A stretch of 64,000 bases of DNA, taken from positions 55,496,560-55,560,559 of the forward strand of contig OY987301.1 in the NCBI GenBank assembly GCA_963920635.1, in the 5' to 3' direction. The position numbers and the translations under genes are program-made. Within the stretch, counting starts at the first letter, position 1. Every line of letters begins with the position of its first letter. Of this stretch, positions 44,521 to 55,197 are shown in pieces. The DNA comes from Pseudeuparius sepicola. Lineage: Eukaryota; Arthropoda; Insecta; Coleoptera; Anthribidae. The notes beneath the pieces were generated by a model. It saw only the letters and a program-made list of their open reading frames with translations. It did not search any database and had not been told where the DNA came from.

Positions 44521-45560
44521 ATGGTAAATGAAAACATGGAAAACGATGAAGTACAACTAAAACCATTTATTAAAAGACGTGGCCAAATAAAGGGCCAATT
44601 AACAAGATTTGTTTCATTTGTGGACAAATTTGATAGCAGTAAAACAATCTCTGAACTTCAATGTCGCCTCGATAAAATTGAATCATTATGGAGAGATTTT
44701 GATGATGTTCAAACCCAAATTGAATTAATCGATGATTCCGATGAACAAATTGCCAATCGCGAATCATTTGAAAATACATTTCTTCAAATAACATCACGTG
44801 TAAAAGATATATTGTCCAAAAATATATCCGTGCAGTATAGCCCTCCTAATATTCAAGCCATTAATCCCTCGCCAAATGGTTATAATAATTCTTTCGCTAA
44901 TTTGCCAACAAGTGTACATTTATCTGCCATTAATTTACCAAAATTCGATGGACAATATGGAAAATATATGGCTTTAAGGATTCATTTAATGCATTAATAA
45001 ATAACAATAAAAGTATCGCAGACGTTCAAAACTTCTTTTATTTAAAACTTTCATTAATTGGTACTGCAGCAGATGTCATTTCAGATTTAGAAGCTACAGA
45101 AAGTAATTATCAAGTCGCGTGGAAGTTACTTGAATCTCGTTTCGAAAATATAAAGGTAATTTCCCATTATCACGTAAAAGCACTTTTTGAGCTGCAAAAT
45201 CTTGGTAGAAAATCTCTTAAAGATTTACAAAAGTTGGTAGACGATTTTAATAAACACATTAGAGCTTTAAATAATTTAGGAGAGCCCACTGAACAATGGA
45301 GTACATTATTAATTTATCTTGTTTACTCAAAATTAGATATCAACTCTCAAAAGGAATGGAATAAAGAATCATCTAAATTACAGTCCGCTACAATTGAAAA
45401 TCTCATGAAGTTGTTATCAGATCGTTGTCATTTTCTAGAAACTCTGGAAACAAGTAAAAAACCCTCATTTAAAAGTTCAAACTCGTCACAAGAAAAAACT
45501 ATGACACACGGTTCGTTACGGAGAAATAAACAAAATAGGTTTATGTACCAATTGTTTTAG
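44521..45560 (+). pseudogene. BEL-2 gag
   Basis: The ATG at 44,521 (MVNENMENDEVQ) is preferred over an upstream in-frame ATG at 44,464, because gag of BEL-1 starts at the same point of the alignment. N-terminal coiled segment, then VHLSAINLPKFDGQYG, the block conserved with BEL-1. A frameshift near 44,965 ends the first frame, and the text goes on as GFKDSFNALINNN and further to 45,560. The zinc knuckle LCTNCFRKG with its partner CKKCHKKHNTLL (45,540-45,640) is frameshifted again. Otherwise well preserved. Confidence 0.9.
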
Positions 45561-46080
45561 AAAAGGTCGGCAACTGTTTGTCAATCTTCTGGTTGCAAAA
45601 AGTGCCACAAGAAACATAACACGCTTCTTTACAATGATAACAAAGCAGATAGCCAGTTCGCTAGAGACAACGCTCCCGTAGCTATAAATAATAGACTCGA
45701 TTCAAATTCGCAAGGCCACGAAAATAATGCGAGTAGTTCTTCAACAAATTTAAACCTTATGTCGCCGCTTTCAACATCTCCAAGTGTGAGGCAGTCAGGG
45801 CTGGACTCAAAGAATTCAACAATTTCAATGCACAATAAAATAAATACTCGTACAGATCAAGAATCCCATGTGGTTTTATCGACTGCAATCGTCTACGTTT
45901 TAGATTGCCAAGCTCATCCAGTACAAGTTCGCGCGGTTTTAGATGGAGGTTCGCAAAGTCATTTTATGTCTCGAAAACTTTGTGAAAATTTAGGTTTGCC
46001 TATTAGAAACATTGACATGACTGTTTTTGGTTTAAATAACAAGTGCTCATATTAAAACTAGAGCCACAATTCAGTCAAAT
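45561..46080 (+). pseudogene. BEL-2 linker and aspartic protease
   Basis: A Ser/Asn-rich linker leads to VRAVLDGGSQSHFMSRKL (about 45,925-45,980), where the protease Asp-Gly is kept. The frame breaks at 46,053. The rest of the protease and the conserved region before RT are largely deleted (a shortened piece is at 46,060-46,200). Confidence 0.85.
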
Positions 46081-47225
46081 ATTAGCAATTTCTCGATTGA
46101 TTTAACTTTTTTAGTCGTAGATAAGGTAACCGAACCAGTTCCGTTTTTTTCGTTCGAAATAAACTGGAAGATTTTTGGCGCATAGAAGAAATAGAATTTT
46201 TGTCACGGCCAATAAACAAACAAGATCTCGAATGTGAACGCATTTTTAGGGAGACAGTTACAACTACTGAATCAGGACGTTTTGTAGTGTCATTGCCTAT
46301 GATTAATCCTATTCTTTCATTAGGAAACTCTCGAAATGCTGCAATAAACAAATTTTTATCGTTGGAAAAAATATTAAACAAAAATCCCGATTTAAAGCGA
46401 CAGTATCACGATTTTATGCTCGAATATGAATCGCTCGGACACATGACAAAAATTAGTGAACCTGATATATTTCTCAAAAACGAAGAAACAGTATATTACA
46501 TGCCTCATCATTGTGTTGTTCGCGAAAATAGTCTTACTACAAAACTTAGAGTTGTTTTCAACGGTTCTTTTGAAAGCAGCAACGGCACATCGCTCAATCA
46601 TATTTTACTAGTCGGCCCTCAGTTGCAACAAGATTTATTTAGTATAATTACTCGATTTAGAAAACACAATTACGTCATGATAGCCGATGTTGAAAAAATG
46701 TATAGAATGGCAGAAGTTACCGAATCTCAACGTGATCTTCAACGAATCATCTGGCGCTATGACTCGAATCAGTCATTAAATCATTACCGTCTCAACACTT
46801 TAACTTATGGTACAGGCCCAGCAAGCTTTTTAGCAATTAGATGCTTGCAGCAGTGTGCTCATGAAAATGAAGACAAATTTCCAATGGCAGCAAATACTAT
46901 TTTATCAGATTTTTACGTTGACGATTTAATAACAGGTTTAAACACTATAGAAAATGCCATTGAACTGAAACGAAATATTTCTAATATTTTAAGTTCTCAC
47001 TGTTTTAATTTACGCAAATGGGCATCAAATGAAAAGACAATATTGTCTAACAACTCAAATCAAGATAGCACTTCTCAGTATTTGTTAACTGATGACAAAA
47101 GTCACAAAACTTTAGGTTCGCAATGGTACTCAGGTGCAGATATTTTTAAATTTACAATAAATTTGCTTGATGACAATCGCGGTTACAAAAAGAAATATTC
47201 TTTCAGTCATCTCTCAAATATTTGA
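46081..47225 (+). pseudogene. BEL-2 reverse transcriptase
   Basis: The open frame from 46,200 carries ESGRFVVSLPM, YESLGHMTKI, YMPHHCVVREN, TTKLRVVFNGSFES, MIADVEKMYRM, LNTLTYGTGPASFLAIR and FYVDDLITG (catalytic Asp pair near 46,915-46,925), then KTLGSQW. The motifs are all those of BEL/Pao RT. The frame fails at 47,165-47,225 where a shift passes to RNase H. The RT core itself shows no break. Confidence 0.92.
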
Positions 47226-47760
47226 TCCTATGGGTTTAGTAGGTCCAGTCACGATAAAAGCCAAAATTATCTTACAACATTTATGGCAGTTAAAGTTGAA
47301 TTGGGATGATCCCGTTCCTCCACATTTAGAAACTGAATTTATACATTTCAGAAATCAGTTACAGTCATTAGCAAACATTTCTATACCAAGACACGCCACA
47401 TTACCTAACTCGATTTTAATGGAAATTCACGGCTTTTGTGACGCGTCTCAGTGCGCATATGGCGCATGCGTATATCTTCTTTCACAAGACTCATTCGGAA
47501 ATCGTTCGGTAAAATTGCTTTGTGCAAAGTCACGAGTAGCCCCTTTGAAGGCTTTGTCATTACCTCGATTGGAACTTTGCGGAGCACTTTTGCTTGCCCA
47601 ACTCGTTAATAAGGCTGAAAAGTCACTACAAGTTGATTTTCACGAAAAATAATATTGGTCTGATTCAGCATCGTACTTCACTGGTTAAATTCAGAGTTAA
47701 TAAATTGGCAAGTTTTCGTCGCAAATCGCATTTCTGAAATCCAAAGACTTTAACTGAAAG
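47167..47760 (+). pseudogene. BEL-2 connection and RNase H
   Basis: ISQIFDPMGLVGPVTIKAK is the connection motif. FCDASQCAYGACVYLLS near 47,434 gives the first RNase H Asp, then LCAKSRVAPLKALSLPRLELCGALL. A stop at 47,650, followed by WSDSASYFTG-like text with indels, ends the domain. Confidence 0.9.
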
Positions 47761-49480
47761 ATGGAAACACGTCAGTAGTGAAAATAACCCCGCTGACATT
47801 ATATCCAGAGGTTTAGACCCTGGCAAATTAGCACAATGTACATTGTGGTGGGCAGGTCCTTCTGGGCTCTTAAAAGACAAAACACAATGGCCAGAATCAA
47901 ACATTAAAATTAATGTCAACGACGTTCCCGAAAAGAGAAAAAATACATTTTCATTACTAGCTACTAAAATTGACACAAATAAATTCGATTTACTTATCCG
48001 ATATTCATCCCTTATGAAATTACAACGTATAGTCGCATATTGTCTTAGACTTATGCACAATTGTTCTCATAAAAATGAAAAGATCGTAGAAACCTTGTCT
48101 ATAAACGAATTAGATCGTTCTTTGAATGCAATAGTTAAACATATTCAATCTCTTGAATTTAGTCAAGAATTAATATTTTTAAAATCTGGTAAATCTGTAT
48201 CTCCGAGTAGTAGACTAATTTCATTAAACCCTTTTCTCGATGAAAACAATTTAATTCGTGTTGGAGGTAGAATTTCTAGGGCTATGGTTAGTTACGACAC
48301 TAAATTTCCTATAGTTTTACCATCTAATCATCATTTTACTGAACTCGTCATAAATAATGAACACAAAATTCTTTTACATGCAGGAGCACAAGCTACATTA
48401 GCTTCTATAAGGCACAAGTGTTGGCCTTTAAAAGGAAAATCAGTTGTGAAAAGAGTCTTAAGACAATGTATGACTTGCTTTCACGTTAAACCCACCAGCA
48501 TTTCACAAAAAATGTCTGATTTACCAGAGTGTAGAGTTACACCGTCTCGACCATTTTTAGTCTGTGGCACAGACTACGCCGGTCCATTCTTTATAAAAGA
48601 TGGCAAAACTCCAAATCGTAAAATAGTAAAAGCATATCTTTGCATTTTTGTTTGTTTTTCCTCGAAAGCAGTTCATTTTGAACTAGTTGGTGATCTGACA
48701 AGCGAAGGTTTTCTCAATGCGTTTAAGCGATTTGTCGCTAGGCGTGGTTTATGCTCAGATATATTTTCAGACAATGGTACGAATTACATTGGAGCAAATA
48801 ATGATTTAAAACAAGTATATTCGCTTTTGGCAGACTCGTCAAAGGATTCCAAATTTATTAATTATTTTCACAAAAATAATATTAAATGGCATTTTGCACC
48901 AGCAAGATCTCCCCATTTTGGTGGTTTATACGAGGCTGCAATCAAGTCAGCAAAATTCCACTTAAAACGTATTGTGGGTGATTCAAATCTAACATACCAA
49001 GAGTTAAACACTGTTGTTGTGCAAACAGAATCGGTCCTTAACTCTCGTCCCATAATCCCACTTTCCCATGAACCAAATGATTTCCTCGCTCTTACCCCCG
49101 GTCATCTACTCATTGGCGACTCACTCACTGCTGTGCCCCAAGTTGATGTCGTGCAAGTTCCCGCCAATCGTCTAACCCAATATAAAAGGCTTCAACAAAT
49201 GCTACAGCACTTTTGGAATCGTTGGAAGCATGAATATTTGAATACGTTGCAGCAGCGAATCAAATGGAAATCAGCGTGTTCGAACGACAAGCTTCAGCCA
49301 GGCACCTTGGTACTCGTCAAGGACGAAAACACGCCACCGTTGAAGTGGCCCCTTGGCCGCATTTTAAATGTATTTCCAGGAAAAGACGGACTCATAAGAG
49401 TGGTGAATGTGAAAACCGCGAGTGGTACATTTAAACGCGCAATCACCAAAATTTGCCCGTTGCCTTTGAAAGACAATTAA
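47761..49480 (+). CDS. BEL-2 integrase (long open frame)
   Basis: From 47,843 the frame is open for 545 codons. In order: the RNase H-to-integrase linker (MWWAGPSGLL), the zinc domain (HAGAQATLASIRHKCWP ... CMTCF), the rve core with Asp in GTDYAGPFF (near 48,565), Asp in FSDNGTNYIGANN (near 48,765), Glu in FGGLYEAAIKSAK (near 48,930), the conserved SVLNSRPI...LTPGHLLIG block, and the C-terminal domain (LVLVKDENTPPLKWPLGRI). It catalyses cDNA insertion. All three catalytic residues stand in normal spacing. It would be translated only as part of a polyprotein, and frameshifts upstream block that. Confidence 0.9.
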
Positions 49481-49530
49481 CATTTTCAAATGTTACTTAT
49501 TGAAATCTGGAGTTTTCAAGGCCCGCGGGA

Positions 49531-49713
49531 TGTTTACGCGTTTTGCGTTATTTTTACTGTATTTCACACTGTATTGTCATGCCAAGATTTAACAATACAG
49601 ATACCAACAACTTTGACATTGTTAAGTAGAAGCTGTGGAATAAATTTAAAATTGTAAATGAGATTTTCATTGAATCAACCAAAGAATCACTGAGAGTATG
49701 CAGAGCCGCGTCA
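49531..49713 (+). repeat. BEL-2 3' LTR
   Basis: Direct repeat of 43,948-44,130, five substitutions. The preceding ggcccgcggga is a weak polypurine tract. Confidence 0.9.
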
Positions 49714-50275
49714 ATACTTATAAATTCTTAAAATCAAATTATTATTGGAAATCAATGAAATCAGACATAACTAAATTGCCTAAAAAATTGCGAGATATGC
49801 CAACTCGCGAAATACCACAGAAAACCCTCGGACCAACCTTTGGTCTTTACAGAAACACCCTCACGACCTTTTGAGATTTTACACATAGATACTTTCAATA
49901 CGGGAAATCAAAAATTCATGACTATTATTGATAAATTCTCAAAATACGGACAAGCTTTACGGCTGTCCCATGTAAAAACACAGTAACTGACATTTTCGTA
50001 AAATTCATGTTTTTCCCATTTTTGTAGTTACTGGGTATCGACCTATCTTATCGCAGTGCAATATTGACGAAATCAGCTTTAGTTTAAAAGATTTTGTTAG
50101 GTCCAAACACAGTAACTACCTACACCGCTTACCCTATGATGAAACTCAATTTCAGCATGCGAAAAATTAATTCACTATTTTAGCTTTTGTGGCGTTCCAA
50201 AACAAATAGTAGTAGATAATGAAACAGAATTTAAAAATGAAATGTTTATACCCTTATTAAGATTACATAAGATAA
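49714..50275 (+). pseudogene. Gyp-3 integrase fragment (right of BEL-2)
   Basis: Continues the zinc domain (TYKFLKSNYYWKSMKSDITKLP), then, after a frameshift, the core PFEILHIDTFNTGNQKFMTIIDKFSKYGQ with the first Asp (near 49,890) and FCGVPKQIVVDNETEF with the second Asp (near 50,215). An 80-200-bp stretch between them (about 49,985-50,170) is scrambled. The Glu region is absent. The text fades into AT-rich sequence at 50,275. Confidence 0.85.
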
Positions 50276-51149
50276 TAATAATATAAATATATAAATAATT
50301 ACATTAATAATTACATTAATTGTACAAAATATCTTATTTATTAACATAGCAATGGAATGACAAACATTTAATAAAGTGTAGCCTATTGATTTCCTTATTT
50401 TGGTATTTAATAATCATAATTCAATAAATTTCTGTCTTTTTTTAACTTTCATGTCATGGATTTGTAGGTTTTTGAAAGCTTTGAATTTTAATATATGTGT
50501 CGGTTTGAAACTCTTTCAGTTTTTCAACAAAAACGAATAGGTTAGGATGTTCAGCTTATATGGAGTTGTTAAAATTACTGTGAAAAGACTCACAAGCATT
50601 TGTTGTACGAGTGATGGTAGAATGTACGAATGTAGAATGTTATGCCCAGATAATAGGTGGAAAAAGTGACTCTTCAGAAATATAAGTATCTACTAAATAG
50701 TCGGCATATTTCACAACTAGGGGGACTTGGGGCATATTTTCAGACAATTCTGTATAGTGAAAAATTGGCTGAAGAATTTTGTACAGAGCAAGCTGAGAGA
50801 GCGACAGTTGACTCGGGCACAAAACCCTGAGGTTCGCTAGCCAACAAGGCGTTGGATGGTCATCTAAGGTGTTCCTTTATAAAAGCGTTCCAAATTTAAG
50901 GTCACAAGTGCAGAACTAGTGAAGCGCAATGCTGATAGTCCGCACCGCTGGATAGGACTTTCCCATGGAAACTGCAAGCACTGAGGACTTCCGACATCTC
51001 CTAGAAGAACTGAAGGTATTCCACCGGAACCTCGGCAAAGAAGCGACGTCGAAAAGGGTCCCAGAGGCAACAGAACGTCGACAGAAAAAGGTGAAAGTCT
51101 AAAAAATTATTTTGGTAGAGAAGAAATAACTTTAATTTAGGTAATTTTG
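50276..51149. other. Spacer with an LTR-like fragment
   Basis: No gene. 50,868-50,920 (taaggtgttcctttataaaa, gcgttccaaatttaaggtca, then gtgcagaact) matches the middle of the 2-kb LTR family (solo LTR at about 9,965-10,020), so a short LTR fragment lies here, probably from the element that follows. Confidence 0.5.
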
Positions 51150-52190
51150 ATCCTAAGGTTAAGGCAGAAGTCAAAGAATTCTGTGTATCAATAGACAAAT
51201 ATTTTGAAGCTATTTGTAAGATTTTAGAGGAAAGACGTCAAAGACAATTAAGCAATTCTGATTCCAATTTCGATTCTTATAATAATGGAGTTCTATCTCA
51301 AAATAGCTACTCAACTAATACCAGAGTTTCATGGTGAAGCAGACAAAGTTATCGATTTTGTAAACACCGTTGGATATTATAATGATTCTCTAAAGGATAA
51401 CGCTCAAAAAACGTAACTACTTTGTTTTATTTTGAAAACAAAATTAAAAGGAAAAACTAAAAACTCGATAATTTCTGCACCAAAATCTATTGGAGATTTC
51501 AAAACAATTTTATTAGATCGTTTCAAACAAAGACGAACACTAGCATCAATACAAAACGCACTTGGAAACTGCAGACAAGCGGAAAAACAGTTTCAAATTT
51601 TGCTTCAGAAATCGAATCTCTAGAGAACGACCTAAACGCGATCTGCATAACTTCTGAAGATGAAAATGCGCGAAAAACTATTCTTCACTTGAATGACCAA
51701 CAGGCTCTCAATTCCTTTAAATCTGGTCTTAATAAAGATATAAAATCATAGCTGCCAGAATTGACAATTTCGCGAAGGCTGTAGAAATTGCGTTAGATGC
51801 GGAAATTTCTTTAAAAACTAGCCATCCTGCATTGCAAAATAATGTTTTACACATCAAAAGAAATCCTAGAGGCGGACACAATTTCAGAGGATACTCATTC
51901 AGAGGACATTATCGAGGTAGCAACAATAGTAGAGGGAGATTCTATGCAAACAGTAGTAATACAAATAATAATAGTTATAGTAGCAATAGTTCCAATTTCA
52001 ACATGAACCGTGGCTCCCGTAGTCGTTTTAGTCAAAACACTCAAAGCTACAGAGGTCCTTCACATTTTGTTCGTGGACAACGTAATTTTGGATATCGTGG
52101 TTACCGAGGAAATTTTCAAAACCTCGGGAAACGGAACGAACCAACTCTCACACAACTAGTCGTCCACTGTGGGGAGTTGGCCCTAAATTA
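51150..52190 (+). pseudogene. Gyp-2 gag
   Basis: Broken frames give an N-terminal part (FDPKVKAEVKEFCVSID near 51,150), a core LIPEFHGEADKVIDFVNTVGYYND (about 51,320-51,390, the aligned gag start of 17.6-like elements), KTKLKGKTKNSIISAPKSIGDFKTILLDRF (51,435-51,525), and a C-terminal Arg/Gly/Asn-rich tail (51,880-52,140) with repeated RGxxR and SNNNS runs instead of zinc knuckles. At least four stops or frameshifts interrupt it. The basic tail should bind RNA. Confidence 0.8.
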
Positions 52191-52800
52191 ATTTTTATCG
52201 CTGAAGACAACACCGATTTTGTCGAAATATTTTGTGACATGACTGGAAAAATCACAACCTTTTTAATAGATACAGGCGCTGATATTAGTTTGTGTAAGTT
52301 GGGAGTAATATTTAAATCACAAACTTGCTTTCCTAACGAAAAATGTTAGATTGGTGGAATAACACGCAACAAAATCAATACTACAACAAATTTAAAAATT
52401 GAGAACAAAAATTTTTCACAAAAATTTCACATAGTTGGAAATGATTTCCCATTCTAGCTGACGGTATGCTAGGAAAAGATTTTATTAAAAATTATGCTTG
52501 TTTTATAGATTATCTCACATGGGCTCTAAGCATAAATACTAGTAAAGATCCAATTACAATTTCTATAAAAACAAAATTACCCCAAATAAATACAATTACG
52601 ATCCCAGCACGAACTCAAGTAATACACCTATAAACAAACAGTTTGCCGACCACAGTATAATTTTTAAAAAACAATTGGCAGAGAACATATTTTTAGGTAG
52701 AGTGATAGTTCCAAAAAACGGCATACCACACAATAAAATAATAAATACGACGTGCGAAGATGCAAAAATTTATTGGACAAACTTACACTTACAAGTAGAA
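52191..52800 (+). pseudogene. Gyp-2 aspartic protease and spacer before RT
   Basis: TTFLIDTGADISLCKLG near 52,255-52,305 is an intact retropepsin active-site motif. GMLGKDFIKNYACFIDY near 52,465 is the second conserved protease block. Then IPARTQVI near 52,605 and a spacer to 52,800. Small indels break the frame. RT should follow but is replaced by the piggyBac region. Confidence 0.85.
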
Positions 52801-55193
52801 TCTATTTGAGACAAAAATGGGAAAACATTACTTCTTGTGGTTTTTAGAACTCATAAAAAATTTTAGTTTTTTAATTATATTTTTGGTTTTTCTCTGAGAC
52901 TATGGTTCCAATACGTGACCACTAGGAAGAAACAATGTAAATTATCACATCAAAGTTTTATTGTATTTTAGACAAATGAACATTATTATTTTTTATTTCT
53001 CATGATACAACTTAAAGCAGTTTTTTTTTCGGAAAGGCACAACCCGACTTGACATGTAGCGCACATCCATCTTGTTCTATGAGGCTCCTTACTTGTGCTA
53101 CAAAGAGCACATCTTCTAGATGTACCGTGTTTTGGCATGTGCAGGCACTGTTCAAATCGCAATTCATAAGGCACGACTTGCTTGAAATGATTTATTACTG
53201 TGGGAGAAGAACTTTTGTGCTTCACTTCCGACTTCATACCAGTACCTATCAAACCCGAAGCCACCGAGATCCTAACCAATTTTAGGTTTGGTACTGCAGA
53301 TTGTGCTTTTTGTTTGAATATAATAAAAGAGTTTAGAACACACAAATCTATAAAGTACCATAATATTCGGTGCCACCATTTTTTCGATTTTCGGTCAATT
53401 TCATAGATGGATTTTAACATGTCCGTTTTGTCCACATAACCCATATGCTGGTTATAATCTTTAACCATTACTGGGCATGCCACAGTTTGCGAACTTCCAT
53501 CTTTTTGCTTACGGGTAACAGTTGTCTCAGTTGAGGGATTGTGATGGTTTCCAAGAAAAAGAACCACTTTGCGATCTTTCCATTTTATGAATGCAAGTCC
53601 ATCCTTGCTGACTCTCCAGTCAGATTGGCCTCTTGTTTGCAATTCTTTGTCAGTTTTTATATTGACTGGAAGGTCTTTTCTGTTGGCCCTTACAGTGCCA
53701 CAAGCATAAATGAAATCTGCCTGGAGGGATTTTTGTAACTGCGCAGAGTTGAAGAAATTGTCGAAATATATGTGGCAGCCCTTCCCCACCAAATCTAGTG
53801 TCAAGTCAAAAACTACTCTACTACCCAAACTTTTCTCAGGTTGATCTTTCGTTTTTCCAACATATATTTGGAATTGGCAAACATATCCATGTTCATCAGC
53901 TCGTATCCACGCCTTGTACCCTCGTTTGATAGGTTTTAGGGGCATATATTGCTTCAAGAAACTACGTCCTTTGAAGCGGATCATAGACTCGTCAATTGCT
54001 TGGTATTTTGAGGGATTATATGAGGTGCTAAAAGTTTCAGACAACGTGTCCAACAGCAGTCGAACTTTGTACAGCTTGTCATACTCTGGAGAACCGCGAT
54101 TAGGTAACAGTGAATTGTCAGCAAGGTGTATATTTCCCAACAGCCAAGCAAATCTATCTATTGACATTGCTGAGTGATCTCTTAGTTCTGGATTTGCCGA
54201 CCAATAATCACAATAACTGGGAAGTTTCTTTATACCCATCAAAATGTTTATACCAATGAAGGTCTCAATTTCTTTGGCGTTAGTTGGTGTATATGAAGAG
54301 TCACCTCCACGCTTCTGAAGAGCATACAAATTGGATTGGAATACAATTTTATCGATCAGTGTTTTGGGAAATAAATGCAAAAATACGTCCACTGGCTTCT
54401 CCAAATCGTCCGGGATCCGTGGACCAGCCTTTCCTCTAAATTCTTTAGTATTTGTAACCCAGTAATCTACTGACTGGGTCCATGTTGTTTTTTTTGCCAA
54501 TTCTCTGACCCTAAGCACAGACAGAGGAATATTGTCTTCTTCCTCCCACAAGCCATCATGAGCGATAAAATTTTCGTCACCAATTTCCCCATTGATGTCT
54601 CCGGTATGCTGGTTATTTTCAAAAATTATAGGTAAGTTAGCAATGTCAAACAAATCTTGAGTAATATTATTTTCGTCTAGATCACAATCTTCCTCCGATT
54701 CGCAATCCGATAGAATTTCATCTAGAAATGTGAATAGATCCTGGGAAGCCATTTCCTCTAACTCTTCAAATTTGAATGCTTTTTTCCCTGGAAGTGAAAA
54801 AAACATCCAGTTTCCTAGTGGCATCAGGTTGTAACCGCCAACTTTTTTTGGAAAAATAGACATTTTAAAATAAAAGAATAATATTAGAATCTCTATAGAA
54901 TTACACCTCTAACATATTTTTAACATTATAGTAACGAAAAACTTACCCGACATTACGAAAAAACAAAAAAATATCAAATTTTACTCATAACCTCGAAACG
55001 GGTAGGCACACACTTCTAACACGTTTACCACTGACCTAACTGTAAATCAGAATCAAAATATCAGCACATGATTAAGTGGGGAAGGTGTATAGGCAACTAC
55101 TACAATGGTTGGTTTCATGCCGATACCACTGGTAATGTGGGGAAAAATTCTTAAATTTGTGGTTTCACGGTAAAACCACTAGGGAACAAAGGG
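52801..55193 (-). mobile_element. piggyBac-family transposon in Gyp-2
   Basis: A transposase on the minus strand with a clear right end: minus strand ccctttgttccctagtggtt begins at 55,193, next to TTAA (55,194-55,197), the piggyBac target. The end sequence contains an inverted pair (tggtttcacggtaaaacca, 55,159-55,177). A matching left end with ttaaccctttg was not found. The left edge lies somewhere in 52,801-52,985, so that end may be lost. Gyp-2 lacks RT and RNase H at this place, meaning a deletion accompanied or preceded the insertion. Confidence 0.8.
52986..54863 (-). CDS. piggyBac-like transposase, intact frame
   Basis: 625 codons with no stop. Acidic N-terminus (residues 38-110), DDE_Tnp_1_7 core: Asp291 in YQAIDESMIRF, Asp368 in HIYFDNFF, Asp478 in MGYVDKTD, the three catalytic positions of piggyBac. 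A C-terminal Cys/His-rich domain (CALC...CATC...CLSEKKTALSC, about residues 583-620) is the DNA-end-binding cross-brace zinc finger of this family. Met38 (MASQDLFTFLDE) may be the real start, since the first 37 residues lack family features. Length is normal. It excises and inserts DNA at TTAA. It looks functional by sequence, though at least one transposon end seems to be missing. Confidence 0.93.
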   Translation of the reverse strand: MSIFPKKVGGYNLMPLGNWMFFSLPGKKAFKFEELEEMASQDLFTFLDEILSDCESEEDCDLDENNITQDLFDIANLPIIFENNQHTGDINGEIGDENFIAHDGLWEEEDNIPLSVLRVRELAKKTTWTQSVDYWVTNTKEFRGKAGPRIPDDLEKPVDVFLHLFPKTLIDKIVFQSNLYALQKRGGDSSYTPTNAKEIETFIGINILMGIKKLPSYCDYWSANPELRDHSAMSIDRFAWLLGNIHLADNSLLPNRGSPEYDKLYKVRLLLDTLSETFSTSYNPSKYQAIDESMIRFKGRSFLKQYMPLKPIKRGYKAWIRADEHGYVCQFQIYVGKTKDQPEKSLGSRVVFDLTLDLVGKGCHIYFDNFFNSAQLQKSLQADFIYACGTVRANRKDLPVNIKTDKELQTRGQSDWRVSKDGLAFIKWKDRKVVLFLGNHHNPSTETTVTRKQKDGSSQTVACPVMVKDYNQHMGYVDKTDMLKSIYEIDRKSKKWWHRILWYFIDLCVLNSFIIFKQKAQSAVPNLKLVRISVASGLIGTGMKSEVKHKSSSPTVINHFKQVVPYELRFEQCLHMPKHGTSRRCALCSTSKEPHRTRWMCATCQVGLCLSEKKTALSCIMRNKK

Positions 55194-55197
55194 TTAA
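55150..55197. repeat. piggyBac right terminus and TTAA
   Basis: The terminal ggg next to TTAA, and a nested hairpin (tggtttcacggtaaaacca) in the last 35 bp. Gyp-2 reading resumes immediately after it. Confidence 0.75.

Larger units (their letters stand above)
43948..49713 (+). mobile_element. BEL-2, BEL/Pao retrotransposon nested in Gyp-3
   Basis: Two 183-bp LTRs (43,948-44,130 and 49,531-49,713) differ at 5 sites (2.7%), so it is younger than BEL-1. Length 5.77 kb. Gag, protease, RT, RNase H and integrase are all present with a handful of frameshifts. Gyp-3 pol reads through on both sides of it, with ACTT found 2 bp outside each LTR, which fits a short target duplication. Confidence 0.93.
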
